This document shows, one piece after another, positions 8,622-17,115 of a DNA stretch of 64,000 bases. The notes beneath the pieces are model-generated. The model was not told where the DNA came from. It did not search any database and saw nothing but the letters and a program-made list of their open reading frames with translations. The DNA is from Verrucomicrobiaceae bacterium UBA2429 (lineage in GTDB: Bacteria > Verrucomicrobiota > Verrucomicrobiia > Verrucomicrobiales > Verrucomicrobiaceae). The first letter of the stretch is position 1. Every line of letters begins with the position of its first letter. The position numbers were made by a program, and so were the translations under genes. The stretch spans positions 85,435 to 149,434 of the forward strand of contig DDQZ01000102.1 of NCBI GenBank assembly GCA_002343505.1, written 5' to 3'.

Positions 8622-9104
8622 ATGTCTTTGCCTGTTCCCATCGAATCCCCGCTCTCCGAACGCGAGCTCGTGCTCGTCCGTGAGACCGACGTGCCGCGCG
8701 AAAAGCTCTACGCCGGCTGGACCACGGCCGAATTGTATCCGCAGTGGTTCTGTCCGAAGCCGTGGACTGTCGCCGATGTCGAGCTCGACGTGCGCGCGGG
8801 CGGATTCAGCCGCATGACCATGTGCGGGCCGGATGGCGAGCGATTCCCGAACCAGGGCGTGTATCTCGAAATCGTGCCCAACGAGAAAATCGTCTTCACC
8901 GACGCCTATTTCGCGAATTGGGAGCCGAACCCAAATCCCTTCTTCACAGGCATCATCACCTTCGAAACCCTCCCCAACGGCAAAACCCGCTATACCGCCC
9001 GCGGTCTTCACTGGACGAAGGAAAACTGCGAGAAACACGCCGCCATGGGCTTCGCCGAAGGCTGGGCCAAGGCCTTCGATCAACTCGTCGAAATCTGCCG
9101 CTGA
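8622..9104 (+). CDS. SRPBCC-family protein (AHSA1-like)
   Basis: 160 residues with the features of the activator-of-Hsp90 homolog 1-like subgroup of SRPBCC proteins: ELVLVRETDVPREKLYAGWTTAELYPQWFCPKPW near the start, a central VFTDAYFANW-type strand and the C-terminal helix HAAMGFAEGWAKAFDQLVEI. Soluble, no signal peptide. Bacterial members are often placed next to ArsR or TetR regulators and VOC proteins; their ligands are mostly unknown. It lies 29 bp behind the membrane-anchored SRPBCC gene. Confidence 0.85.
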   Translation: MSLPVPIESPLSERELVLVRETDVPREKLYAGWTTAELYPQWFCPKPWTVADVELDVRAGGFSRMTMCGPDGERFPNQGVYLEIVPNEKIVFTDAYFANWEPNPNPFFTGIITFETLPNGKTRYTARGLHWTKENCEKHAAMGFAEGWAKAFDQLVEICR

Positions 9105-9124
9105 TTCATCACCCCAACACCCCC

Positions 9125-9550
9125 ATGTCCGCACCTTTCATCCAACCCTATCTCTTCTTCGGCGGTCGCTGCGAAGAGGCGCTCGCCTTCTACAAAACCG
9201 CCATCGGCGCGGAGGTCGAGATGCTCATGCGCTACAGCGACAGCCCGGAGCCCTGCGCGCCCGGCATGATCCCGCCGGGCTACGAGAACAAAGTCATGCA
9301 CACCAGCTTCCGCGTCGGCAGTTCGGTGATCATGGCCTCCGATGGCTGCGGCGACACCTCGCCCTTCGCCGGTTTTTCACTGTCCATCACCGTCGCCACC
9401 GAAGCGGAGGCGGATCGTACCTTCAACGCTCTCGCCGAAGGTGGAGAAGTCACCATGCCGCTCGCCAAGACCTTCTGGTCGCCGCGTTTTGGCATGTTGA
9501 AGGACAAGTTCGGCATGGGTTGGATGATCAGCACTGAGGTCTGCCCATGA
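9125..9550 (+). CDS. VOC-superfamily protein (PhnB-like)
   Basis: 141 residues. IQPYLFFGGRCEEALAFYKTAIGAEVEMLMRY opens it and GMLKDKFGMGWMI closes it, which is the PhnB-like subgroup (once annotated as 3-demethylubiquinone methyltransferase-like). HTSFRVGSSVIMASDG supplies the middle strands. The stop codon overlaps the next gene by 4 bp (ATGA), indicating translational coupling to the SRPBCC protein behind it. It belongs to the same PhnB-like subgroup as the VOC gene at 7559 but is clearly diverged from it. Confidence 0.88.
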   Translation: MSAPFIQPYLFFGGRCEEALAFYKTAIGAEVEMLMRYSDSPEPCAPGMIPPGYENKVMHTSFRVGSSVIMASDGCGDTSPFAGFSLSITVATEAEADRTFNALAEGGEVTMPLAKTFWSPRFGMLKDKFGMGWMISTEVCP

Positions 9551-9981
9551 ACCCTGCCGCCGACAACGAAATCCTCAGCTCGCGCGTGTTTCCGCATTCA
9601 CGCCAGCGCGTGTTCGCGGCCTTCAGCGATCCGAAGCAGCTCACGCTCTGGTTTGGCCCCAAAGGTTTCACGAGCACCTTTGAAACCTTCGACTTCCGCA
9701 TCGGCGGCGAGTGGAAGTTCATGTTTCACGGCCCCAATGGGGCCAACTACCCGAATCACACCGTCTTCGCCGACATCGTGCCGCTGGAGCGCATTGTTTA
9801 TGATCATGTGCAGCCGCATTTTTGCATGACGATGACCTTTGCGGACGAAAACGGCGGCACACGCCTCACCTGGCGCATGACTTTCGAGACCGTGCAGCTC
9901 AGTGAGACCCTCAAAGGCATCTGCGCGCCCTCCAACGAAGAAAACTTCGACCGCCTCGCCGCGCATCTCGCTTCCATCTAA
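9547..9981 (+). CDS. SRPBCC-family protein (AHSA1-like)
   Basis: 144 residues: SSRVFPHSRQRVFAAFSDPKQLTLWFGPKGFTSTFETFDFRIGGEWKFMFHGPNG is the classic AHSA1 N-terminal half, with the WFGPKG loop, and a C-terminal helix (ENFDRLAAHLAS) closes the cavity. It overlaps the preceding VOC gene by 4 bp. Three SRPBCC and two VOC proteins in alternating order form the body of this operon. Confidence 0.88.
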   Translation: MNPAADNEILSSRVFPHSRQRVFAAFSDPKQLTLWFGPKGFTSTFETFDFRIGGEWKFMFHGPNGANYPNHTVFADIVPLERIVYDHVQPHFCMTMTFADENGGTRLTWRMTFETVQLSETLKGICAPSNEENFDRLAAHLASI

Positions 9982-9994
9982 CCACACCACCACC

Positions 9995-10357
9995 ATGCCC
10001 ACCTACACCGACGGCTTCCTTCTCCCTCTCCCGAAAAAGAACCTCGCCGCCTACCAGCGCATCGCGCGGCAGGCGGGCAAGCTCTGGAAAGAGCATGGCG
10101 CGCTCGACTACCGCGAGTGTGTCGGCGACGACCTCAAGAACGACTGGGGCACTCTCTTCACGAAATCCGCGGACGCCAAATCCAACGAAGTGGTCATTTT
10201 TGCCTTCATCACTTTCAAGTCGCGCAAGCATCGCGACCAGGTGAACAAGAAGGTCATGGCCGATCCGCGCATCCAAAAAATGTGCGACCCGAGCAAGATG
10301 CTCTTTGACTGCAAACGCATGGCCTACGGCGGCTTCAAGACCATCGTGCAGGCCTGA
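9995..10357 (+). CDS. DUF1428 family protein (YbaA-like)
   Basis: 120 residues starting MPTYTDGFLLPLPKKNLAAYQRIARQAGKLWKEHGALDYREC, the signature start of the DUF1428 family, and ending with CDPSKMLFDCKRMAYGGFKTIV. The fold is a dimeric ferredoxin-like alpha/beta barrel related to antibiotic-biosynthesis monooxygenases. Function is unknown; members are often found beside VOC and SRPBCC genes, as here. It starts 14 bp after the SRPBCC gene with a CCACCACC-type leader instead of a Shine-Dalgarno. Confidence 0.88.
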   Translation: MPTYTDGFLLPLPKKNLAAYQRIARQAGKLWKEHGALDYRECVGDDLKNDWGTLFTKSADAKSNEVVIFAFITFKSRKHRDQVNKKVMADPRIQKMCDPSKMLFDCKRMAYGGFKTIVQA

Positions 10358-10369
10358 TCATTCCACCCC

Positions 10370-10639
10370 GTGCCCACCGTCGAGTTCACCGCCAACCTTG
10401 CGAACCAGACGCACGCGCCGAAATGCCGTGTGGACGGCCGGAACGTGCGCGAATGCCTCGACGCGGTGTTTGAACTGCATCCGAAACTGCGCGGGTATGT
10501 GCTTGATGATCAAAACGCCATCCGGCAGCATGTGGTGGTCTTTGTCGATGGCACGGCCATCCGCGACCGCCGCGCGCAAACCGACGCTGTGAGGCCTGAT
10601 TCGGAGCTTTTTGTCATGCAGGCATTGTCAGGCGGTTGA
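10370..10639 (+). CDS. MoaD/ThiS-like ubiquitin-fold protein
   Basis: 89 residues from a GTG start. It has the beta-grasp pattern of MoaD/ThiS sulfur carriers (VEFTANLANQ, then VRECLDAVFELHPKLRGYVLDD, then HVVVFVDGTAIRD) and ends in the diagnostic C-terminal Gly-Gly (ALSGG), where the thiocarboxylate forms. No MoaE, ThiG or E1-like activating enzyme is nearby. Its fixed neighbour is the BNR-repeat gene 14 bp downstream, a pairing I recall from many bacteria, so it probably serves a separate sulfur-transfer or conjugation job. That role is inference. Confidence 0.8.
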   Translation: MPTVEFTANLANQTHAPKCRVDGRNVRECLDAVFELHPKLRGYVLDDQNAIRQHVVVFVDGTAIRDRRAQTDAVRPDSELFVMQALSGG

Positions 10640-10653
10640 AACACATATTCATC

Positions 10654-11763
10654 ATGAGCACCAAACTCTACCTCGGAACTCGCAAGGGCCTCCTCGAAGC
10701 CGTCCGCGGCACCAATGGCTGGAAAATCACGCGCATGTCCTTTCTCGGCGTGCAAGTGCCGATGCTGCTGCCGGATGCGCGTGATGGCGCGCTCTACGCC
10801 GCGGTCGAGCACGGCCACTTTGGCACGAAAATTCATGCCTCACGGGATGGAGGTGCCACTTGGGAGGAGCGTGCCTGTCCGACCTATCCACCGAAACCCG
10901 ACAACTATGTCGATGTGGCGAATCCGATGAGCCAGGAACCGACTCCATGGACCTTGAAGAAGATTTGGGCGCTGGAAGCCGGTGCGGGCGAAGGTGAGCT
11001 TTGGTGCGGCACGATTCCCGGCGGTTTGTTTCATTCCACTGACCACGGCGCGTCGTGGAGGCTGGTAGAGAGCCTCTGGAATCATCCGGATCGTGCCAAA
11101 TGGTTTGGCGGCGGCGCGGACTGGCCGGGCATTCACAGCATCCTGATTGATCCTCGCGACAAACAGCGCCTGCTGCTCGCTGTAAGCTGTGCTGGTGTGT
11201 GGGAGAGTCGCGATGGTGGAGAAAGCTGGCAGAACATCGGTGAGGGCATCCGCGCCGAATATGTGCCGCCCGATCAGGCCGGCGATCCAGGCATCCAAGA
11301 CCCGCACCGCATCGCCTGGAGTGTCTCGAATCCCGACACGATCTGGATGCAGCATCACAACGGCATCTTTGTCAGCCACGACGGCGGCAAAAATTGGCGC
11401 GAGATCACGAATGCCGCGCCGTCTGCCTTCGGTTTCGCCGTGGCAGTGCATCCACGTGATCCACAGACCGCGTGGCTCATTCCGGGCGTCAAAGATGAGT
11501 GTCGTGTGGCCTGCGACGGAGCGCTGTGCGTCATGCGCACTCAAAACGGCGGCGAAACCTGGGAGCAGCTCCGCGCCGGCCTGCCGCAGCAGCATGCCTA
11601 CCATCTCGTATTCCGTCATTGCCTCGATGTCAGTGGCGACGGCCGCACGCTCGCCTTTGGCAGCACCACCGGCAGCGTGTGGATCAGCGAAGACGGCGGC
11701 GACTCGTGGGAGCGGCTCAGCGCCGAGCTGCCGCCGGTGTATTGCGTGCGGTTTGGGCCATGA
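10654..11763 (+). CDS. BNR/WD40-like repeat protein (exo-sialidase-like beta-propeller)
   Basis: 369 residues made of repeated Asp-box/BNR blades: SRDGGATWEE, STDHGASWRL, SRDGGESWQN, SHDGGKNWRE, TQNGGETWEQ and SEDGGDSWER, each S/T-x-D/N-x-G-x-x-W. This predicts a beta-propeller. No signal peptide is seen, so it is probably cytoplasmic. Many such proteins are called sialidases without evidence; the catalytic arginine triad cannot be recognised here. A TTG 18 bp upstream is an alternative start, but the ATG at 10654 is preferred. Its MoaD-like neighbour suggests a joint function. Confidence 0.85.
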   Translation: MSTKLYLGTRKGLLEAVRGTNGWKITRMSFLGVQVPMLLPDARDGALYAAVEHGHFGTKIHASRDGGATWEERACPTYPPKPDNYVDVANPMSQEPTPWTLKKIWALEAGAGEGELWCGTIPGGLFHSTDHGASWRLVESLWNHPDRAKWFGGGADWPGIHSILIDPRDKQRLLLAVSCAGVWESRDGGESWQNIGEGIRAEYVPPDQAGDPGIQDPHRIAWSVSNPDTIWMQHHNGIFVSHDGGKNWREITNAAPSAFGFAVAVHPRDPQTAWLIPGVKDECRVACDGALCVMRTQNGGETWEQLRAGLPQQHAYHLVFRHCLDVSGDGRTLAFGSTTGSVWISEDGGDSWERLSAELPPVYCVRFGP

Positions 11764-11795
11764 AATATGGGCGCGACTCCGGCAGTTGAGGGGAG

Positions 11796-13076
11796 ATGAG
11801 CACCCGCCGATCCTTCCTCGCCACCACTTCCGGGCTGGCGCTTTCCGCCGCCACACACGCTTTTGCGTCCGGTGGCAGCAGTGACATCAAAATTGCCCTC
11901 ATCGGCTGCGGCGGGCGCGGGACGGGCGCGTGTAATCAGGCGCTGTCCGCCGGCTCCACCATCAAGCTGGTGGCGGTGGTGGATCCGCTGGAGGGCAAGG
12001 CGCAGGCCGCGCTCGACATCCTCAAACAAAAACACGAGGGGCAGGTGGATGTGCCGCCTGACCAGGTGTTCACGAACTTCGAGGACTACCAGAAAGCCTT
12101 TGCTCTCGCTGATGTGGTGCTCATCACGACACCTCCGGGCCCTCGGCCGTTTCTCTTTGAGCAGGCGGTCAAGGCCGGGAAGCATGTGTTCATGGAAAAG
12201 CCGGTCGCGGTGGATGCCATGGGCGCGAGGCGCGTGATCGCCGCCGCGCAGGAGGCGAAAAAGAAGAAGCTCAATGTCTGCGTCGGCTTCCAGCGCCGCT
12301 ACGATCCGGCCTACATGGATGTCATCAACCGCATCCACGCCGGAGAGATTGGCGACCTCGTGTATGGCCGTGTGTACTGGAACGGCTCCTCGCGCCCAGG
12401 CTTCCCGCGCGAGCCGGGCGAGAGCGAGCTGCATTACCAGATCCGCAACTGGTACTTCTTCACCTGGATGAGCGGCGACCACATCCTGGAGCAGCACTGC
12501 CACAATCTCGACGTGGCCAACTGGGTGCTTCAGGGCAACATGCCCGTGCGCGCCACGGGCCAGGGCGGGCGGCAGGTGCGCCGCGCGAAGGAAAACGGCA
12601 CCATCTTTGACCACCACACCGTCGAGTTTGAATACGAGGGCGGCTTTCGCCTGCTCAGCCAGTGCTGCCAGATTGGCGGCAAATGCCAGCGTGATGTGAG
12701 CGAGCATTTCCACGGCCTCAAAGGCACGGCCAACCTCGCCGCGAACGGGCGTTTCCTCATCAACGGCCAGCTTCCCGGTGGTAAACGCGCGCGCAACAAA
12801 ACCGACGCCTACCAGATCGAGCACGATGCCTTCTTTGAAAACATCCGCACCGGCGGTTACCGCAACGATGCCGAATACGCCGCGCACAGCACGCTCATGG
12901 CCGTGATGGGCCGCATGGCCACCTACACCGGTCAGGTCATCACCTGGGACCAGGTCATGAACTCGCGGGAGAACCTCGCGCCAGACAACCTCACCTGGGA
13001 CAGCGAGCCGCCGGTGAAGCCGGACGCGGATGGCTGGTATCCCGTGGCGGTTCCGGGGACCACGCTGCCGTTGTAG
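11796..13076 (+). CDS. Gfo/Idh/MocA-family oxidoreductase with Tat signal
   Basis: 426 residues. The N-terminus carries a twin-arginine signal (STRRSFLATTSGLALSAATHAFA), so the folded, cofactor-loaded enzyme is exported. Next comes the NAD(P)-binding Rossmann motif IKIALIGCGGRGTG (about residues 30-43), then the substrate-site segment HVFMEKPVAVD with the conserved EKP. The C-terminal alpha/beta domain includes DHILEQHCHNLDVANW. Tat-exported members are numerous in Verrucomicrobia and Planctomycetes; they act on sugars or inositols, the exact substrate being unknown. It begins 32 bp after the BNR gene and may be a separate transcription unit. Confidence 0.92.
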   Translation: MSTRRSFLATTSGLALSAATHAFASGGSSDIKIALIGCGGRGTGACNQALSAGSTIKLVAVVDPLEGKAQAALDILKQKHEGQVDVPPDQVFTNFEDYQKAFALADVVLITTPPGPRPFLFEQAVKAGKHVFMEKPVAVDAMGARRVIAAAQEAKKKKLNVCVGFQRRYDPAYMDVINRIHAGEIGDLVYGRVYWNGSSRPGFPREPGESELHYQIRNWYFFTWMSGDHILEQHCHNLDVANWVLQGNMPVRATGQGGRQVRRAKENGTIFDHHTVEFEYEGGFRLLSQCCQIGGKCQRDVSEHFHGLKGTANLAANGRFLINGQLPGGKRARNKTDAYQIEHDAFFENIRTGGYRNDAEYAAHSTLMAVMGRMATYTGQVITWDQVMNSRENLAPDNLTWDSEPPVKPDADGWYPVAVPGTTLPL

Positions 13077-13084
13077 TTCAAGCC

Positions 13085-13116
13085 GCGGGTTTGACGCCAG
13101 GAAGATTCGAACCCGC
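13085..13116. terminator. Hairpin between convergent genes
   Basis: GCGGGTT at 13085-13091 pairs with AACCCGC at 13110-13116 around an 18-nt loop, in the 58-bp gap between two convergent genes. No T-run follows on either strand, so it is only a candidate bidirectional terminator. Confidence 0.35.
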
Positions 13117-13134
13117 CGGCAGGAAGACGTTTGA

Positions 13135-13842
13135 TCAGCTGATGAGCAAGAGGCGCTTCTGACCGGGAACAAAACCCGGCGCGCGATGAACACACGGGGG
13201 CACCGCGCAGCCGTCATGCAGCGTGGCGATGCGCCACAGATTTCCGGCGCCGAACGCATACGGCCGCGCGTGAGGGAGGGGAGCGTAGTGCAGATCGTAA
13301 AAGCGTTCGTTCAGCCATTCACGAAAGTCCCCATCATCGGCGCCGCCGTATAATTTGAGCAGTTCCGCGCGCGTCTCCGGCACATCCACACGACGGATAG
13401 CCTCCTCGTTGATCAAACCCTCCGTGGACGCGCCGTGATAGGTGCAGAGCCAGGTGTCCACTTCAGCGGTGGCGCTGTCCGCATGCCAGGAGCAGACATC
13501 CGTGCGCACAGGTCCGGTTTCCTCCGCATGCTCATAACCGTTGACGCAGTCCAGCGCTGGCTGCAGGCCGTGATCCACAAGGCGTTGATAATCATCGAGC
13601 ATGGCCGCCGCCGCTAGACGCCCGGCGGCGCTTAGCGGCAGGGCGCGCAGCATGTCCTCCGTCAAATGCGTGATCCCCGGCCCCGCTTTCAGTTTCATGA
13701 CAACCTCCTCAAAATCTCCCTCCAGCACGCGCGGCCAGCACAGCGCGTTCACTCCACTCTCGAAGCGCGCTGTGACCAGTTCGTCAAAGGCGCCAACCAC
13801 GCGGATGCGTGGATGGTTCGGCGGGAAGGAAGAAGCGGGCAT
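13135..13842 (-). CDS. DUF1826-like protein
   Basis: 235 residues, soluble, no signal peptide. The conserved blocks RTDVCSWHADSATAEVDTWLCTYHGASTEGL (about 115-145) and DGCAVPPCVHRAPGF near the C-terminus match what I remember of the DUF1826 family. The histidine and cysteine residues could bind a metal, and DUF1826 genes are often linked with zinc-related loci, but nothing here confirms that. It is convergent with the Gfo/Idh gene and divergent from the MFS transporter gene 89 bp away. Confidence 0.6.
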   Translation of the reverse strand: MPASSFPPNHPRIRVVGAFDELVTARFESGVNALCWPRVLEGDFEEVVMKLKAGPGITHLTEDMLRALPLSAAGRLAAAAMLDDYQRLVDHGLQPALDCVNGYEHAEETGPVRTDVCSWHADSATAEVDTWLCTYHGASTEGLINEEAIRRVDVPETRAELLKLYGGADDGDFREWLNERFYDLHYAPLPHARPYAFGAGNLWRIATLHDGCAVPPCVHRAPGFVPGQKRLLLIS

Positions 13843-13931
13843 GGCGTGACGTGTTTGATAGCCGCCTCTGGCATTTTTGCTTCGACATTCCCGCGTGCTT
13901 CAGATTTCCTCCCCCGCCATTCCTCCCAATC

Positions 13932-15203
13932 ATGACCACATCCCCCAAATGGTACTCCGGTGTCACACGCTATCAATGGCTCGTTCTGACTGTCGCCTCG
14001 TTAGGGTGGGTGTTTGACGCATTTGAAGGCCAGCTCTACAACATCACCCGCGGTGACATGCTGCCTGACATCCTCAAAGTCGGCGCGGACGATCCGTTGG
14101 TGAAGGCATGGGGAGAGCGTTTTCTCGGCATCTTCCTCATTGGCGGCACCATTGGCGGCTGGCTGTTCAGCTCCATGGCGGACCGCATCGGGCGCAATCC
14201 GGTGCTGGCGTTGACGATTCTGTTTTACTCCATCTTTTCCGGCCTGACCTACTTCGCCACTGAGGCATGGCATGTGGGTGTGCTGCGCTTTTTGGTGGCA
14301 ATGGGTGTGGGCGGCGAGTGGGCAGTGGGAGCGGCGCTTGTGGCGGAGGTGTTTCCGAAGCAGGCGCGCGAGCGTGCGGGCGGGATTTTTCATGCCACGA
14401 GTGTGGCGGGCCTCTGGCTGGCGGCAGCGGCAGGCTTATGGGTGGGCACGGAATGGCGCACAGCCTACCTCTTGGGCGTGATCCCGGCGTTGCTCGTGCT
14501 CTGGGTCCGCCTCAGCATCAAGGAGCCGGAGGCATGGAAGCAGGCGCGCGAGCAGAAATCCGACCGGCTGGGCAGCTTTGCCGAATTGCTGGGAGACCCG
14601 CGCTGGCGCTCAAGAGCAGTGTTTGGGGCCCTGCTGGCCATGGTGGGCCTGGCCACATTTTGGGGGGTCGTGGTGGCGGGTCAAAACATCGCCGAGCATT
14701 TGCTCAAGCAGCTCGGTGACCCGGACTGGGCCAGCAAATCGAAAATCGCCTTCGGCTTCATCCAGACGGCGGGAGCGGGGGCCGGCATGCTGGCTTTCGG
14801 CCCTCTCAGCGCCCGCTGGGGATGCAAAAAGACCTTTGTCGTCATGCACCTTGCCGCGCTGGTGATGACACCCGTCGTTTGCTGGGTTCCCTCAAGTCTT
14901 GGAAGCTACGCACTGCTGCTGGTGCTGCTGCCGGTGTTCGGCTTTTTCGCCCAGGGCATTCATGCCGGTTACGCGGCCTACTTCCCGGCGCTGTTTCCCA
15001 CGCATCTGCGCGCCACGGGCTCCGGTTTTTGCTTCAACACGGGCCGCATTCTGGCCGCTCCTGTTCTCATCTGGCTCAGCGCGTGGATGAAGGCCGCCTT
15101 TGATCTGCGAGTCGCGGTCACCTGCCTGGGCGGCTTTTTCCTTCTTGGGCTTGTCTTCCTGGCCCTGCTGCCCGAAACCAGGGGCGAGGATCTGCCGGAA
15201 TGA
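13932..15203 (+). CDS. MFS transporter (sugar/organic-acid porter type)
   Basis: 423 residues with about 12 membrane helices. The MFS signature between helices 2 and 3 is visible (GGWLFSSMADRIGRNPVLALTI, the G-x-x-x-D-R-x-G-R pattern), as is the VAMGVGGEWAVGAALVAEVFP segment typical of the metabolite:H+ symporter/SV2-like group. ARWGCKKTFVV marks the equivalent loop in the second half. The start at 13932 gives a short cytoplasmic tail (TTSPKWYSGVTRYQWLVLTVAS). Substrate unknown; the neighbourhood of an exported oxidoreductase and a DedA protein does not narrow it. Confidence 0.88.
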   Translation: MTTSPKWYSGVTRYQWLVLTVASLGWVFDAFEGQLYNITRGDMLPDILKVGADDPLVKAWGERFLGIFLIGGTIGGWLFSSMADRIGRNPVLALTILFYSIFSGLTYFATEAWHVGVLRFLVAMGVGGEWAVGAALVAEVFPKQARERAGGIFHATSVAGLWLAAAAGLWVGTEWRTAYLLGVIPALLVLWVRLSIKEPEAWKQAREQKSDRLGSFAELLGDPRWRSRAVFGALLAMVGLATFWGVVVAGQNIAEHLLKQLGDPDWASKSKIAFGFIQTAGAGAGMLAFGPLSARWGCKKTFVVMHLAALVMTPVVCWVPSSLGSYALLLVLLPVFGFFAQGIHAGYAAYFPALFPTHLRATGSGFCFNTGRILAAPVLIWLSAWMKAAFDLRVAVTCLGGFFLLGLVFLALLPETRGEDLPE

Positions 15204-15245
15204 CGCGCGGACATTTCATTTGCCCGCCGCCGCCCAAGGCGGACT

Positions 15246-15899
15246 ATGCGCGCCTTCATGAGCCAGCTTCTCGATTACATCCTGCATGTGGACAAATACC
15301 TCCAGGCCTTCGCCCAGGAGTATGGCACGCTCATTTACATCCTGCTTTTCGCGATTGTGTTCTGTGAAACGGGTCTTGTGGTCACGCCCTTCCTGCCTGG
15401 CGACTCTCTGCTCTTCGCCGTCGGCGCGCTGGCCGCGCAGGACCTCATCCGCCTGGAGATCATCCTGCCCCTGCTCATCACGGCGGCCATCATCGGTGAC
15501 AACCTGAACTACTGGATCGGCCGCAAGGCCGGCGGCTGGATGGTGCGGCAGCGCTGGTTCAAAAACGACTATCTGGTGAAGACGGAGGCCTTCTTTGTCC
15601 GCCATGGCGGCAAGGCCATCATCCTCGCGCGGTTCGCGCCCATCATCCGCACCTTCGCGCCGTTCACAGCCGGACTGGGACGCATGCACTACACGCGCTT
15701 TCTCACCTTTAGCCTCGCGGGCGGTGTCATCTGGGTGGTCAGCTTCGGCCTCGGCGGCTATTTCCTGGGCAGCATCCCGGTGATCAAAAACAATCTCAAG
15801 CTCGTCTTCCTGCTCATCATCGTGGTCTCCCTCCTGCCCATCATCATTGAGGTGGTGCGTCACAAGCGCGATGCAAAAAAGGCGGCCGCCGCCGAATGA
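15246..15899 (+). CDS. DedA-family membrane protein (SNARE-associated/VTT domain)
   Basis: 217 residues. It has the DedA hallmarks: an ETGLVVTPFLPGDSLLF re-entrant segment (about 42-58), then GDNLNYWIGRKAG, then the conserved ILARFAPIIRTFAPFTAGLGRM (about 126-147) with the essential arginines. A hydrophobic C-terminal helix and a basic tail (RHKRDAKKAAA) end it. DedA proteins are thought to flip lipid carriers such as undecaprenyl phosphate or phosphatidylethanolamine across the inner membrane. It starts 42 bp after the MFS gene; a second in-frame ATG lies four codons inside. Confidence 0.93.
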   Translation: MRAFMSQLLDYILHVDKYLQAFAQEYGTLIYILLFAIVFCETGLVVTPFLPGDSLLFAVGALAAQDLIRLEIILPLLITAAIIGDNLNYWIGRKAGGWMVRQRWFKNDYLVKTEAFFVRHGGKAIILARFAPIIRTFAPFTAGLGRMHYTRFLTFSLAGGVIWVVSFGLGGYFLGSIPVIKNNLKLVFLLIIVVSLLPIIIEVVRHKRDAKKAAAAE

Positions 15900-16003
15900 C
15901 ATGTCTTCCGGGACAAGGCTGCAAGGCGGATGACCTCGGCGCGGATGCGGCCAAAAGCGGCGGATTTCGGCAGGGTGTCGCGAGCAAGAGCCGCGCATAT
16001 GAA

Positions 16004-17074
16004 TCAAACAGCCAGGAGAAACGGATAGTCCGTGTAGCCCTCGGGGCCGGGGGAGTAGAACTTCGCGGGGTTCGGCGCATTGAGCGGAGCTTTCGCGGCG
16101 ATGCGGGCGGGCAGGTCGGGATTGGCGAGGAAACTGGTGCCGAAGGCGACGGCGTCGAGTTTGCCCTCGGTGATGGCTTGTTCGGCCTCTTCGGCGGTGT
16201 AGCCCATGTTGCTGATGAGCACGCCTTTAAAGTGCTGTCGCGCGGGCGTGAGGACATCGCCCTGCTGCGCCTGGAAGAAGTCGCTGCGCATGACATGCAG
16301 GTAGGCGATGCCGCGCGTGCTGCATTGCTGCGCGAGGTAGGCGGTGATGGCGACAGGATCGCTGTCGAGCATGCTGTTGTAGCTGTTCAGCGGCGAGATG
16401 CGCAAACCGACGCGATCCGCGCCCCAGACGCTGATGGCGGCATCGAGCACTTCGAGCATCAAACGGGCGCGATTTTCGATAGGGCCGCCGTAGGGGCCGC
16501 TGCGCTTGTTCGCACCATCGCGGAGGAATTCATCGAGAAGGTAGCCATTGGCTCCGTGGACCTCGACACCGTCGAATCCGGCCGCTTTGGCATTCTCGGC
16601 GGCTTTTTTGAATCCGGCGACGATGCCGGGGATCTCGTCGTCGCGAAGTTCGCGGGGGGTGACGTAAGGCTTCTTGCCTTCGGGCGTGTGAACTTCATCA
16701 CCGGTGATCGGAATGGCGCTCGGAGCCACAGGTTGGGCTCCGCCATTGAGCAGCGGATGACAGGCACGACCGCCATGCCAGAGCTGGAGGACGATCTGGC
16801 CGCCTTTCTCATGCACGGCATCGGTGACGGCTTTCCAGCCTTTGATTTGAGCATCGGAGTAGATGCCGGGCTCCATCCAGAAGGATGAATTGCCCTCCAT
16901 GACCATCGTGGCCTCGGCGATGATCAACCCGGCGCTGGCTCGCTGCGCGTAGTATTCGGCCATCAGCGGCGTGGGATTGTGATCGGCATCGGCACGGCAA
17001 CGCGTGAGCGGGGCCATGAGGACGCGGTTGGGGAGCTGAAGAGCGCCGGCGGTGAGTGGGGAGAGGAGGTGCAT
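16004..17074 (-). CDS. Old yellow enzyme-family alkene reductase (NemA-like)
   Basis: 356 residues of an FMN-dependent ene-reductase. It opens with LLSPLTAGALQLPNRVLMAPLTRCRA (FMN/Thr site) and shows IVLQLWHGGRACHP (the H-x-G-R-x pattern), VEVHGANGYLLDEFLRDGANKRSGPYGGPIENRARLMLEV (substrate and FMN loop with the H-x-A-N pair), and GYTAEEAEQAITEGKLDAVAFGTSFLANPDLP at the phosphate-binding end. These enzymes use NAD(P)H to reduce activated C=C bonds, quinones and nitro compounds. The start is the ATG at 17074; the frame is open further upstream but that part overlaps the next gene. Last gene of the pirin-DoxX-YceI-OYE run. Confidence 0.93.
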   Translation of the reverse strand: MHLLSPLTAGALQLPNRVLMAPLTRCRADADHNPTPLMAEYYAQRASAGLIIAEATMVMEGNSSFWMEPGIYSDAQIKGWKAVTDAVHEKGGQIVLQLWHGGRACHPLLNGGAQPVAPSAIPITGDEVHTPEGKKPYVTPRELRDDEIPGIVAGFKKAAENAKAAGFDGVEVHGANGYLLDEFLRDGANKRSGPYGGPIENRARLMLEVLDAAISVWGADRVGLRISPLNSYNSMLDSDPVAITAYLAQQCSTRGIAYLHVMRSDFFQAQQGDVLTPARQHFKGVLISNMGYTAEEAEQAITEGKLDAVAFGTSFLANPDLPARIAAKAPLNAPNPAKFYSPGPEGYTDYPFLLAV

Positions 17075-17115
17075 GGAGTGGTGGAGGTTTGGAGTGATGA
17101 TTGGGGAAAGGGTGG

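Noticed and set aside
13085..13125. Minus-strand GGTTCGAATC resembling a tRNA T-loop
   Set aside because: The bases on both sides do not form the T-stem and no acceptor or anticodon arm can be built around it.
11616..13259. 547-codon minus-strand open frame
   Set aside because: Antisense to the BNR and Gfo/Idh genes; it is a by-product of high GC content and has no recognisable domain.
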